Source: Yoonia sp. F2084L
Lineage (GTDB): Bacteria > Pseudomonadota > Alphaproteobacteria > Rhodobacterales > Rhodobacteraceae
DNA: 64,000 bases
Assembly (NCBI RefSeq): GCF_023015625.1
Contig: NZ_JALKAH010000004.1
Location: 62,001-126,000, forward strand
Direction of reading: 5' to 3'
The notes under the pieces are model-generated. The model made no database searches and was not told where the DNA came from. It saw only the letters and a program-made list of their open reading frames with translations. The position numbers were made by a program, and so were the translations under genes. Positions 34,754-43,664 of the stretch are shown in pieces; the stretch's first letter is position 1, and each line of letters begins with the position of its first letter.

Positions 34754-35711
34754 GAACCAGGTCCCAAAGCGCATCTGGCACATCGACTTGTGTCATCACT
34801 GTGCGGTCGGCACCGGGGATGCGTGCGCCCTCTTGTGCCGCAACAGCCTCGGCCACCCGCGCGAACCGTGCGCCAAAGTCAGCGTGATAGGTGCCGGGAT
34901 CCATCAGGATATAGAATTGGCCCAAGCCATGTGGCTTGCCCTCGGGGACTTTTAGCCCCGCCACATCCAGCGAATTGACCGATCCTGTCATGCCAGCCGC
35001 CAGCAGTTCGGCCATCAAACCAAAACCCCAGCCTTTGTAGCCGCCGGCGCTGACCAGCGCACCTTTCAGCGCTGCTTCGGGGTCAGTTGTCGGTTCGCCA
35101 TGTTCGTCCACAGCCCAACCAATGGGGATGCTTTCGCCCGCTGCCTTTGCCATCGTGATCTTGCCCAGCGCCACGGCAGAGGTAGAGAAATCGAAATGCA
35201 TCGCCGGATCGCCATCACCCGGAACTGTCATGGCAATAGGGTTCGTGCCGATCACCCGCTTGCTGCCACCCGGTGGTGCCACGACTGGGGACGCATTGGT
35301 AAAGCCGATCCCGATCAGCCCAGCCGCTGCAATTTGTTCGGTGAAGAAACCCAGCGAAGTGCAGGTATGTGCGTGGGCGACGGCGAGTGTCGCCACGCCG
35401 TTTTCCTGCGCTGCGGCAACGGCTTGGGGCAAAGCGGCGGCAAAAGCAGGCTGCGCAAAACCGAATTTGGCGTCGGCCAATACCGCACCGGGACGTGGGC
35501 GCGTCACGACAGGATCAACCGTGCCATTCACGCGGCCCGAGGCCAGTTGTGTGCAATAGCTTTGCAGATAGTAAAGGCCGCAGATCACATTGCCCAACGC
35601 CTCTGCCCGCGCCACTGCTTTGGCGACGGCTGCTGCCTGCAAATCACCTGCACCATGCGACAAAAGGGCCGCGCGGCTTTGCGCCTCAATTTCAGCAACC
35701 GATACTTTCAT
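34737..35711 (-). CDS. Malate/L-lactate dehydrogenase family (Ldh) oxidoreductase
   Basis: This 324-residue NAD(P)H-dependent enzyme belongs to the Ldh family that includes ureidoglycolate and delta1-piperideine-2-carboxylate reductases. Visible features are the [12 protein letters not shown] segment (the family has a His here), [27 protein letters not shown], and [21 protein letters not shown]. The family reduces 2-oxo acids or cyclic imines. Its start overlaps the lolD stop by ATGA, so it is at the end of the lol transcript. Substrate cannot be set; a proline/pipecolate-type imine reductase is one option. Confidence 0.8.
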   Translation of the reverse strand: MKVSVAEIEAQSRAALLSHGAGDLQAAAVAKAVARAEALGNVICGLYYLQSYCTQLASGRVNGTVDPVVTRPRPGAVLADAKFGFAQPAFAAALPQAVAAAQENGVATLAVAHAHTCTSLGFFTEQIAAAGLIGIGFTNASPVVAPPGGSKRVIGTNPIAMTVPGDGDPAMHFDFSTSAVALGKITMAKAAGESIPIGWAVDEHGEPTTDPEAALKGALVSAGGYKGWGFGLMAELLAAGMTGSVNSLDVAGLKVPEGKPHGLGQFYILMDPGTYHADFGARFARVAEAVAAQEGARIPGADRTVMTQVDVPDALWDLVLKLSA

Positions 35712-36391
35712 GATGTCTCCAATACGCCGCCGTTAAGGCGGACTTGACGGTCCATGCGCGCAGCAAGCTCCAGATTGTGGGTCGCGATCACCGCAGCCAG
35801 CCCTGTGTCGCGGACAAGCCCCATGAGCGCGTCAAAAACACGGTCCGATGTCTCAGGATCAAGGTTGCCGGTCGGTTCGTCTGCCAGCAATAGTGACGGT
35901 TCATTGGCCAAGGCGCGACAGAACGCAACGCGTTGCTGTTCCCCGCCAGACAAGGCCGCGGGCCGATGCGTGGCGCGTTCAGCAATTCCAACGCGGTCCA
36001 GCAATGCCATCGCCCGCGTTTCAGCCGCTTTGTCGGAAATGCCGTTGGCCAGTTGCGGCAGGACGATGTTTTCCAGCGCCGTGAATTCAGGCAGCAGATG
36101 ATGAAACTGGTAGATGAACCCCACGGTGGATCGGCGCACCGCTGTGCGTTTGCGATCTGAAAGGTGGCTCATGTCAGTGCCTTCGATTGCCACCGACCCG
36201 GCATCGGGTGTATCCAGCAGGCCCGCGATGTGCAGCAAAGTGGACTTGCCCGCACCGGAAGGCGCCACCAAAGCGACCACCTCGCCCGGTTTCACATCCA
36301 ATGAGACACCTTGCAGCACCCGGACTTCATTGGGCTTACCGGCGTTGTAGGTCTTGGTCAGGTCTGCGACCTGCAATGTGTGATCACTCAT
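35708..36391 (-). CDS. lolD: Lipoprotein-releasing system ATP-binding protein LolD
   Basis: LolD powers release of lipoproteins from the inner membrane to LolA. The 227 residues have Walker A (APSGAGKST, 43-51), with Ala in place of the first Gly, the family signature LSGGEQQR, Walker [13 protein letters not shown] and the switch [25 protein letters not shown] is typical of LolD/MacB-type ATPases. It overlaps the permease gene by 8 nt upstream and the Ldh gene by 4 nt downstream. Confidence 0.94.
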   Translation of the reverse strand: MSDHTLQVADLTKTYNAGKPNEVRVLQGVSLDVKPGEVVALVAPSGAGKSTLLHIAGLLDTPDAGSVAIEGTDMSHLSDRKRTAVRRSTVGFIYQFHHLLPEFTALENIVLPQLANGISDKAAETRAMALLDRVGIAERATHRPAALSGGEQQRVAFCRALANEPSLLLADEPTGNLDPETSDRVFDALMGLVRDTGLAAVIATHNLELAARMDRQVRLNGGVLETS

Positions 36392-37649
36392 AACGCAGCG
36401 CCTCGACCGGGTTCATGCGGGCGGCACGGCGCGCGGGAAAGATCGTGATGATCCATGACAGTCCCAAGGACAGCGACATCGCTTTGACGACATCAACCAA
36501 ACGCAGCTCGGCGGGGACGTTGTAAATCCCTCTGATCGAAGGATCCCAAACACCGCCGCCGGCGACGTAGTTCACCAGACTGAAAATCTGATCAATGTAG
36601 ATCGCAAAAAGGCACCCAAGGATCACGCCCAGCGCTGTCCCGATCGTGCCAATGCCTGCGCCACAGATGAAGAAGACACGCAGGATGGACCCTTCGGTCA
36701 GACCCATCGTGCGCAGGATGCCAACATCGCGTCCCTTGTTTTTGACCAGCATGATCAAACCGCTGATGATGTTCATCGAGGCCACCAGCACGAGGATCGA
36801 CAGGATGATGAACATTACATTATCTTCAATCGTCAACGCCCGCAGAAACCGTCCGACGCGATCCTGCCAGCTATAGGCCCAGAACCCCGGTCCGGCCGCA
36901 TTCGCGATGTCCTGTTTCAGGATTTCGGACTGGTTGAGGTCTTCAAGCCTGATTTCCAGCTCATCCGCCACGCCATCACGGTTAAAGATCGACTGCGCCA
37001 CATCGAAAGGCAAATAGGCGCGCACCTCATCAATCTGGAAGCGCCCGGTTGAGAAGATATAGACCACCTCATAAGCGTTACGTCGGGTTGATGTGCCCAT
37101 CGGGGTAGCGGCACCGGACCGCGTGGTTACCTCAATCCTGTCACCAATTCCAAGGCCCAGATTATCCGCCAACGCCGATCCAATCGCGATCCCATTCGGG
37201 AGATCGTCGATGTTGCCGACCGTGCGTTCGCTGTCCACGATGGCGTCAGATGCTTTCAAATCCTCAAGGCGGATGCCGTAGATATCCGCCAGCCCGATGC
37301 GACCCGAACCAGAGGCCATCGCCTGCCCGCGCACCAAAGGGGCGACGGAGACAACGCCTTCAACAGCCCGAATACGGTCCGCCACCTCTTCAAAATCTTC
37401 GATCACGGCCCGAGGTTGCACCACGGTAAGGTGGGCATTCGCTCCGGCGATGGTGTCGATGAATTCCGCCCGAAAGCCTGACCGCACGGCCAGCGTCGCG
37501 ATTAGAGCAAAAACAGCCAACGTGACGCCAATCAAACTGATCCACGTCATTGTGCTCACGCCACCTTCGGCGCGTTTGGCACGGATATAGCGCCATGCGA
37601 TCATCCACTCGAATTTTGCAAAGGGACGTGTGGTCCTGACCTCGGCCAT
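36384..37649 (-). CDS. lolC: Lipoprotein-releasing system permease LolC/LolE
   Basis: The 421-residue permease has one N-terminal helix (about 37-58), a large periplasmic domain (MacB-type, 60-270) and three C-terminal helices, the LolC/E layout. [34 protein letters not shown] at the start is characteristic. Alphaproteobacteria usually carry one permease gene (as LolF or LolE), so the symbol is approximate. It is followed by lolD with an 8-nt overlap. Confidence 0.94.
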   Translation of the reverse strand: MAEVRTTRPFAKFEWMIAWRYIRAKRAEGGVSTMTWISLIGVTLAVFALIATLAVRSGFRAEFIDTIAGANAHLTVVQPRAVIEDFEEVADRIRAVEGVVSVAPLVRGQAMASGSGRIGLADIYGIRLEDLKASDAIVDSERTVGNIDDLPNGIAIGSALADNLGLGIGDRIEVTTRSGAATPMGTSTRRNAYEVVYIFSTGRFQIDEVRAYLPFDVAQSIFNRDGVADELEIRLEDLNQSEILKQDIANAAGPGFWAYSWQDRVGRFLRALTIEDNVMFIILSILVLVASMNIISGLIMLVKNKGRDVGILRTMGLTEGSILRVFFICGAGIGTIGTALGVILGCLFAIYIDQIFSLVNYVAGGGVWDPSIRGIYNVPAELRLVDVVKAMSLSLGLSWIITIFPARRAARMNPVEALRYE

Positions 37650-37706
37650 GTCTGCTCCTGCTTGGCGTTTGCGCGCAACGTGGTGCGCGCAGGCGGAATG
37701 GTCAAG

Positions 37707-38417
37707 CTACCAGTGGTTTCCGGGGCTGTGAAATTGCGTGTGATCCTGCCCGGCGGCCAAAGCTTTGCCCGTCGCGGCCCACAAAAGACCGCGGCGAAGC
37801 ATTTCATGTGCCGGACCCGAGGCGATGATATCAGCCTGATGGCCCAGTGCGTTGTAGTAGACGCGCCCCAAGCCCCAGCTTCGGGTCCAAACGACGGGCA
37901 TATCCACCGGGCCGTTGGGGCTATGATACCATGTCACGGCGTCGGTGCGCGTTATTGCCAGCACGGTATTGGCCGGGTCGATGTGCAGATAATACTGCTC
38001 GGATTTCACATCGAAGTCGGGCAAGCCTGCGACAAGCGGATCGTCAGATGTGATCTGTACACGGTATGTAACGCCATCACCGCCAGGGTGGGCAACCCAA
38101 TTAGCCCCAGTCATGAACTGCCATAGCGGGCTGCTGCGGAACGCATCACACATGCCGCCATGGCACCCCGCAAGTCCTGTGCCGCGGGCCACCGCCTCGG
38201 CCACGTTTGTTGCGGCCTCCCGGCTGAGGGTGCCATCGGTCCAGATCGGGACGATCAGGTCGTTCGTGCGCAATGCCTCTGCGTCGTCAAATACATCAAG
38301 GCTGTCCGACACCGTCACATCCATCCCAGCCGTTTCCAGCATCTCGCGGAAGATCGCGGCGACCTTGTCGGGTTCATGCCCATCCCAGCCACCCCAGACG
38401 ATCAGGGCTTTGGTCAT
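37707..38417 (-). CDS. ThuA domain protein
   Basis: A 236-residue protein with the ThuA (trehalose-utilisation) fold, related to class I amidotransferases: KALIVWGGWDGHEPDKVA, LIVPIWTDGTLS, LAGCHGGMCDAFRS, NWVAHPGGDGVTY and SEQYYLHIDP. The catalytic Cys-His-Glu of amidotransferases is not conserved as such. Family members are sugar-linked hydrolases or of unknown activity. Start overlaps the DUF2937 stop by ATGA. Confidence 0.85.
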   Translation of the reverse strand: MTKALIVWGGWDGHEPDKVAAIFREMLETAGMDVTVSDSLDVFDDAEALRTNDLIVPIWTDGTLSREAATNVAEAVARGTGLAGCHGGMCDAFRSSPLWQFMTGANWVAHPGGDGVTYRVQITSDDPLVAGLPDFDVKSEQYYLHIDPANTVLAITRTDAVTWYHSPNGPVDMPVVWTRSWGLGRVYYNALGHQADIIASGPAHEMLRRGLLWAATGKALAAGQDHTQFHSPGNHW

Positions 38418-39022
38418 CGCTGAACACCTGCGAGTTTGGGAAGATGACTTGGCGTCGTGGCCACAAGGGCCGGGCGCGCAACAGGTGGGTCCATCTTGAC
38501 CACAGGTTGGCGGCGTTTGGTAGGTTCGGGACGCTGCGTTTTTGCGCGGCGAAACGGTAGGGTCAGCAACGCCAGAAACGCTGCGAAACCTGCCCAGCCT
38601 CCTAGGAACCCGGCCCCCGCAGAGGTTGCACCAGCCGCGCTGAGCGGCATTGCCGGGGTGAAATCAGCCCAAACCGCCTGAACAGTTGCAGGGTCAGCCA
38701 TGCGGTGTGGAAGGGTCAGACGCTGCATTGGGGTGGCGTCCCGCAGCACCATCAGGTTTTCGCTGAGGCGGGCATGGCGGGCGAAGGTGCGGCGCCACAT
38801 CGCCTCTTGCGCGGCAACTACGGGGGTTTCAGCCATCGCCTGTAGCATCTCTTCGCGACCCAACCCTTCGGCCAGTGCGGTTTGGTCAAATTCAACAACC
38901 TGCCGCGTCAGCTCATCCACCTGACCTGCCAGACGTTGCAGATATTGCTGCGAAAATTCGGGAAACTGGGACAGACCTGCCGCGCCGGTCAGCCCGCCAA
39001 TCAAGCATAGGGCCCTGATCAT
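38414..39022 (-). CDS. DUF2937 membrane-associated protein
   Basis: The 202-residue protein begins with a signal-like helix (IRALCLIGGLTGAAGLSQFPEFSQQYLQRLAGQVDEL), a mid helical region, a membrane segment near 137-155 (GFLGGWAGFAAFLALLTLPF), then a basic, proline-rich tail. The opening and the QYxQRL-type element are those of DUF2937. Function unknown. The gene directly precedes ThuA with an ATGA overlap. Confidence 0.75.
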   Translation of the reverse strand: MIRALCLIGGLTGAAGLSQFPEFSQQYLQRLAGQVDELTRQVVEFDQTALAEGLGREEMLQAMAETPVVAAQEAMWRRTFARHARLSENLMVLRDATPMQRLTLPHRMADPATVQAVWADFTPAMPLSAAGATSAGAGFLGGWAGFAAFLALLTLPFRRAKTQRPEPTKRRQPVVKMDPPVARPALVATTPSHLPKLAGVQR

Positions 39023-39125
39023 ATCAGCGCCCTTTCGTGGGAATTAAGTGTCATCTGCTGCCTCGTGACGTCTTGTTTTGTCATAATCTAGCAGGTTTTG
39101 GCCGGGGTGTTAACGCCTCAGATGC

Positions 39126-39698
39126 CTATGCGCGTTCTTCCGCGTCGCTACGCAGCCATGCGATCACATTCGCGGCGTCCTGATCTGGGGGGAACACCGG
39201 GTAGAAGGTTTTGACGATCACGCCGTCTTTGACGATCATCGTCAGACGCTTGTGCAAGTGCTGGCCTTCTACTTCGATACCCGGCAAATCCAAGGCTTTG
39301 CCCAGCGCTTGATCCGCGTCTGACAAAAGCGGGAAGGGCAAATGCAGACGCTTTGCCGCCTCAGTCTGATATTCCGTCGTTTGGATCGACACGCCATAAA
39401 GGCCGGCCACGCCCCACTCTTGCAATTCCGCATAATGATCACGGAAGGCGCAGGACTGCGGGGTGCAGCCGCGCGCACCGGGGATTTGGTCCCATCCATC
39501 GGGTAAGTCGCGGTCCGGGCGGCCCGTCATCGGATAAATGTAGAAAACAACCAAGCCGCGCAGGTCGGACAATGTCACAGCCGGGCCGTCCGTCGCCTGC
39601 AAGGTCACATCGGGCAGCGACTGCCCTTCCAGATGTGCGGCTTTGCCATCATCGGCAGGGGCCGGGATCAGCGACCAATCGACCTCTGTCAGGCTCAT
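39126..39698 (-). CDS. Peroxiredoxin with displaced Cys pair
   Basis: A 190-residue thioredoxin-fold peroxidase. After [17 protein letters not shown] the family active site normally follows at once; here about 14 extra residues lead to [14 protein letters not shown], with Cys78 as the likely peroxidatic Cys and Cys83 five residues on, like the BCP/PrxQ arrangement. It overlaps the proS stop by ATGA and so starts inside that transcript. Later [26 protein letters not shown] fits AhpC/TSA proteins. Reductant not evident. Confidence 0.85.
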   Translation of the reverse strand: MSLTEVDWSLIPAPADDGKAAHLEGQSLPDVTLQATDGPAVTLSDLRGLVVFYIYPMTGRPDRDLPDGWDQIPGARGCTPQSCAFRDHYAELQEWGVAGLYGVSIQTTEYQTEAAKRLHLPFPLLSDADQALGKALDLPGIEVEGQHLHKRLTMIVKDGVIVKTFYPVFPPDQDAANVIAWLRSDAEERA

Positions 39699-41035
39699 GC
39701 GATGCCTTTGTAGATTTTGGCGATCTTGGCCACGGCTTCTTCCGGCGGCAGCTCTTCACTCTCGCCTGTGCGGCGGCTGGTCAGCTCGACCACGCCATTC
39801 TTCAGGCCACGTGGCCCGACGGTGATCCGCCATGGCAGTCCGATCATATCCATTGTGCCAAACTTCGCCCCTGCCCGCTCATCCCGGTCATCATAAAGCG
39901 GCTCAAGCCCCAATGCGGTGAGCGACGCATAAAGCGCTTCACAGGCCGCATCCGCCGCCTCATCGCCCGAGCGCATGTTCAGGATGCCACAATGGAACGG
40001 TGTGACCCCTTCGGGCCAAATGATGCCGTTATCGTCATGGTTGGCTTCAATGATGGCACCCAACAGACGTGACACGCCAATACCGTGCGAGCCCATGTGC
40101 AAAGCAACTTTGTTGCCTTTGCCATCATCGACCGTCGCCCCCATGCTTTCGGAATACTTGGTGCCGAAATAGAAAATCTGACCCACTTCGATACCACGCG
40201 CCGTGCGCTGGCGGTCTTCGGGCACTTTGGCAAAAACGCTTGCATCATGCGTTTCGTCAGTACGCGCGTAGGGCGCTGTCCATTCATCAAAGATCGCCTG
40301 ACACGCCTCAACGCTGTCGTAATCGACGGCACGATCGCCCAGCACCAGATCAGTTACAGCGCTGTCATAGAATACCTCGGACTCGCCCGTTTCGGCCAGA
40401 ACCAGAAACTCATGCGTGTCCTCGCCACCAATCGGGCCACTGTCGGCGCGCATCGGAATGGCCTTCAGGCCCATGCGTTCGTAGGTCCGCAGATAGCTGA
40501 CCATATGGCGATTGTAGGCATGCAGCGCGTCTTCTTTGGTAAGGTCAAAGTTGTAGCCGTCTTTCATGAAAAATTCGCGCCCGCGCATGACGCCAAAACG
40601 CGGCCGCACTTCGTCGCGGAACTTCCACTGAATGTGATACAGCGTCAGCGGCAAATCCTTGTAGCTGCCCACATGGCTGCGCACGATGTCGGTGATCATC
40701 TCTTCGTTGGTGGGGCCGTAAACCATCTTGCGTCCATGACGGTCAGTGATGCGCAGCATTTCGGGGCCGTAAGAGTTGTCGCGACCGGATTCTTCCCACA
40801 ACTCGCCGGGCTGTAGGGTCGGCATCAGCATGGGCAAATGCCCCGCGCGCTGCTGTTCTTCATGCACGATGTTTTCCAGCTTGCGCAGCACCTTGAACCC
40901 CAGCGGCAACCACGAATAAATCCCCGCCGTCGCCTGCTTGATCATGCCCGCCTGCAACATATAGCGGTGGCTGACGATCTGCGCCTCGCGGGGCGTTTCT
41001 TTGAGGACGGGCAGGAAATAGCGGCTCAGGCGCAT
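39695..41035 (-). CDS. proS: Prolyl-tRNA synthetase (short alphaproteobacterial type)
   Basis: The 446-residue ProRS charges proline on its tRNA. It lacks the large insertion (editing) domain of the long bacterial form, normal for the alphaproteobacterial short form. Features include [43 protein letters not shown] (motif 1 region), [22 protein letters not shown] (motif 2) and the final VAKIYKGIA. Start is ATG 41035 after AAGAAGG; a 23-codon longer frame is open but lacks the family N-terminus. A peroxiredoxin gene follows with ATGA overlap. Confidence 0.96.
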   Translation of the reverse strand: MRLSRYFLPVLKETPREAQIVSHRYMLQAGMIKQATAGIYSWLPLGFKVLRKLENIVHEEQQRAGHLPMLMPTLQPGELWEESGRDNSYGPEMLRITDRHGRKMVYGPTNEEMITDIVRSHVGSYKDLPLTLYHIQWKFRDEVRPRFGVMRGREFFMKDGYNFDLTKEDALHAYNRHMVSYLRTYERMGLKAIPMRADSGPIGGEDTHEFLVLAETGESEVFYDSAVTDLVLGDRAVDYDSVEACQAIFDEWTAPYARTDETHDASVFAKVPEDRQRTARGIEVGQIFYFGTKYSESMGATVDDGKGNKVALHMGSHGIGVSRLLGAIIEANHDDNGIIWPEGVTPFHCGILNMRSGDEAADAACEALYASLTALGLEPLYDDRDERAGAKFGTMDMIGLPWRITVGPRGLKNGVVELTSRRTGESEELPPEEAVAKIAKIYKGIA

Positions 41036-41193
41036 GGGTTTGACCTTCTTGGGATGCAAGTATTGGGCCACGGTGTAAGCCGGGCTGCTGGCCCTCGCAA
41101 GCACTCAGATCACAGATACGGCACCTGCGCGAATAAACCGTCGGGCTGAGGCGTAGGTATTGTAATGATACTTCATCCAAAGGATCCCAGCTT

Positions 41194-41781
41194 ATGACCC
41201 GTTATCTGACCTACGTCTTTGCAATGTTGCTTTTGCTTCCCATCGCCGCCCAGGCAGCACCTGTAGGTTACGACCTGCAAGAAAGCCGGTCCGAGGTTGG
41301 CTTTATCTACACTCTGTCCGGCGCTCAAAATCGCGGTACAATGCCGGTGGTCAAGGCCGATATCGCAATTGACTTTCAGACCTTCGCGGCCTCATCTGTC
41401 GACGTCTCGGTCGATGTGACGGGCGCACGCACAGGACTGATTTTCGCAACTGAGGCCTTGAAGGCCGGCAGCGTGCTTGATGCCCGCAACCACCCCACGA
41501 TCCGCTTTCAATCGACGGCCATTCGCGCCAATAACCCGCGAAACCTGTCAGCGGGTGGCGAAATTGATGGTTTGCTGACCATTCGGGGTGTGACCCGTCC
41601 GGTGACCCTGAACGCGGCACTCTTCCGCCAGCAAGGCACGCAAGAGGGCGATCTGAGCCGCCTGAGCTTTCGCATCAGCGGCACGGTCAAACGGTCTGAC
41701 TTTGGCGCAAGCGGGTATGGCGATCTTGTGGCGGACACAATCCAGCTTGATATCGCGGCACGTGTTGTCCGCGCTGAGTAA
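41194..41781 (+). CDS. YceI family periplasmic protein
   Basis: The 195 residues carry a signal peptide (VFAMLLLLPIAAQAA) and the YceI lipocalin-like fold: YDLQESRSEVGFIYTLSGAQNRGTMPV, then FATEALKAGSVLDARNHPTIRFQST, GGEIDGLLTIRGVTRPVTL and RSDFGASGYGDLVADTIQLDI. YceI proteins bind isoprenoid or amide lipids in the periplasm. The ligand here is not readable. Orientation is divergent from proS. Confidence 0.9.
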   Translation: MTRYLTYVFAMLLLLPIAAQAAPVGYDLQESRSEVGFIYTLSGAQNRGTMPVVKADIAIDFQTFAASSVDVSVDVTGARTGLIFATEALKAGSVLDARNHPTIRFQSTAIRANNPRNLSAGGEIDGLLTIRGVTRPVTLNAALFRQQGTQEGDLSRLSFRISGTVKRSDFGASGYGDLVADTIQLDIAARVVRAE

Positions 41782-41850
41782 TTTGGCACCCGCCCTTGCA
41801 CCATCACCGCGCATACCGCATCTATTGCGGTAAGCAATTACGGGTGATCC

Positions 41851-42954
41851 ATGGCACTTCCTGTCGGACAGCAAGCGAAATACTGGGGCATTGCCACGGC
41901 GGTCTTTTTGGTCGCTTTGTGGTTTCTGGGCGATGTGATCCTGCCATTTGTACTGGGTGGGGCGATTGCATACTGCCTTGATCCGATTGCGGATCGTCTT
42001 GAAAAGGCAGGATGCTCGCGCATGGCGGCGGTAGCGATCATAACGCTTGTAGCGATATTGATTTTCGTTCTCGTGATCCTGCTCGTGATCCCCTCGCTGG
42101 TCCAACAAACGGCAGCATTGATAGATACCGCACCCGAATTGTTCGACAGGCTGCGCAACGGCCTAACCGAACGGTTCCCACAGCTTTTGGACGACCAAAG
42201 TGCCGTGTATCAGCAACTGCAAGCGATAGGAGAAACGATCCAGTCGAAGGGCGGTGAGCTGGTCAACGGGCTCGTGTCGTCCGCATTGGGTCTGATCAAT
42301 ATCCTTGTTCTGATCGTGATTGTGCCGGTTGTCGCCGTCTATATGCTGCTTGATTGGGACAACATGACCGCCAAGATTGATGAGATGCTGCCCCGCGATC
42401 ATGTTGAAACCGTGCGCACGCTCGCCCGCGATATTGACGCGACATTGGCATCTTTCATCCGTGGTCAAGGCACGGTCTGTCTTGTGTTGGGGACCTATTA
42501 CGCCGTCGCACTGATGATCGCGGGGCTGAACTTTGGCCTGATCGTTGGCTTCATCGCAGGGCTGATTACATTTATTCCCTACGTCGGTGCGCTTGTTGGT
42601 GGTGTGCTTGCCGTAGGGCTTGCCCTTTTCCAGTTCTGGGGCTCTGTCGAGGTCGTGAATGGCGAAAGCGTATCCTATGCGACCAATTGGCTGCGCATTG
42701 GCATTGTCGCTGCAATCTTCGGCCTTGGGCAGTTCCTTGAAGGCAATATCCTGACGCCCAAACTGGTGGGGAGTTCTGTTGGGCTTCACCCCGTCTGGTT
42801 GCTATTCGCATTGTCTGTTTTTGGTTCCCTTTTCGGGTTTGTCGGCATGTTGGTGGCCGTACCTATCGCTGCCATGATCGGTGTGGTCGCCCGTTGGGGC
42901 CTTGGGCAATACAAGCATAGCCTGCTGTACCGCGGGCAGTCCGGGACCGAGTAA
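41851..42954 (+). CDS. AI-2E family (PerM-like) transporter
   Basis: A 367-residue membrane protein with eight hydrophobic segments and the AI-2E transporter signature: AYCLDPIADRLEKAGCSRMAAVAII, then YMLLDWDNMTAKIDEMLP, LGTYYAVALMIAGLNFGLIVGFIAGLITFIPYVGALVGG, and QFLEGNILTPKLVGSSVGLHPVWLLFA. Some members export autoinducer-2, others act as cation/H+ antiporters; this cannot be decided. It abuts hdaA: the stop TAA and next ATG are contiguous (TAAATG). The same order is seen in related genomes. Confidence 0.9.
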   Translation: MALPVGQQAKYWGIATAVFLVALWFLGDVILPFVLGGAIAYCLDPIADRLEKAGCSRMAAVAIITLVAILIFVLVILLVIPSLVQQTAALIDTAPELFDRLRNGLTERFPQLLDDQSAVYQQLQAIGETIQSKGGELVNGLVSSALGLINILVLIVIVPVVAVYMLLDWDNMTAKIDEMLPRDHVETVRTLARDIDATLASFIRGQGTVCLVLGTYYAVALMIAGLNFGLIVGFIAGLITFIPYVGALVGGVLAVGLALFQFWGSVEVVNGESVSYATNWLRIGIVAAIFGLGQFLEGNILTPKLVGSSVGLHPVWLLFALSVFGSLFGFVGMLVAVPIAAMIGVVARWGLGQYKHSLLYRGQSGTE

Positions 42955-43614
42955 ATGGCAGGTCAGCTGGCATTCGACTGGCCAACAGGCGTTGCACTTG
43001 GGCCAGATGACTTCTTTGTCTCTCAGGCAAACGCGCAAGCATTCACCATGCTCAGCACACCTGAGACATGGCCGGAAAGAAAGCTGGTGCTGACTGGCCC
43101 CAAAGGCAGCGGCAAGAGCCATCTTGCGCGTGTTTTTCAGGCGCAAAGTGATGCCGCTTTGATAAAGGCCAACGCTTTGAGCGCGGATTTCCAAACTGAT
43201 GCCGTGACCGTGGTCATTGAGGACATGGAAGAACTGGCGCAATCGGCGGAAGAGGTTGTCTTTCACCTCCACAATAACCTGCGCAACGCAGGCGGGACGC
43301 TGCTGATGACCTCTGCTTTGCCGCCAAGCCGCTGGCCAATCGCATTGCCCGACCTTGCCAGCCGCATGCAGGCCACAACGGTCGTGCAGATCGACAACCC
43401 CGATGACGCGCTGCTGTCCGCGCTGATCATGAAGCTGTTCGCCGACCGCCAGATCAACCCGCAGCCCGCTTTGGTGCAATATCTGACCACTCGGATTGAA
43501 CGCTCTTTCGCCGCTGCCGCTGCCATTGTTGCCCAGCTGGATACCGCCGCTTTGGCACAAGGGCGCAAGATCAACAAAGCGCTTGCTGCCGAGTTGCTGG
43601 ACAAGCCCGGCTGA
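42955..43614 (+). CDS. hdaA: DnaA-regulatory Hda homologue
   Basis: HdaA promotes ATP hydrolysis on DnaA after replication starts. The 219-residue AAA+ protein has QLAFDW (residues 4-9), a probable sliding-clamp binding motif, Walker A GPKGSGKS (48-55), a Walker B-like VVIEDMEEL (about 83-91) and a sensor region RSFAAAAAIVAQLD. It lacks the DnaA DNA-binding domain, as expected. It starts directly after the permease stop and lies 51 bp before ppk, an order also found in Caulobacter relatives. Confidence 0.88.
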   Translation: MAGQLAFDWPTGVALGPDDFFVSQANAQAFTMLSTPETWPERKLVLTGPKGSGKSHLARVFQAQSDAALIKANALSADFQTDAVTVVIEDMEELAQSAEEVVFHLHNNLRNAGGTLLMTSALPPSRWPIALPDLASRMQATTVVQIDNPDDALLSALIMKLFADRQINPQPALVQYLTTRIERSFAAAAAIVAQLDTAALAQGRKINKALAAELLDKPG

Positions 43615-43664
43615 GGTCGCGATACTTGTCACAGAACCGCAACAAAGGCGGTACAAAAGGCCCC

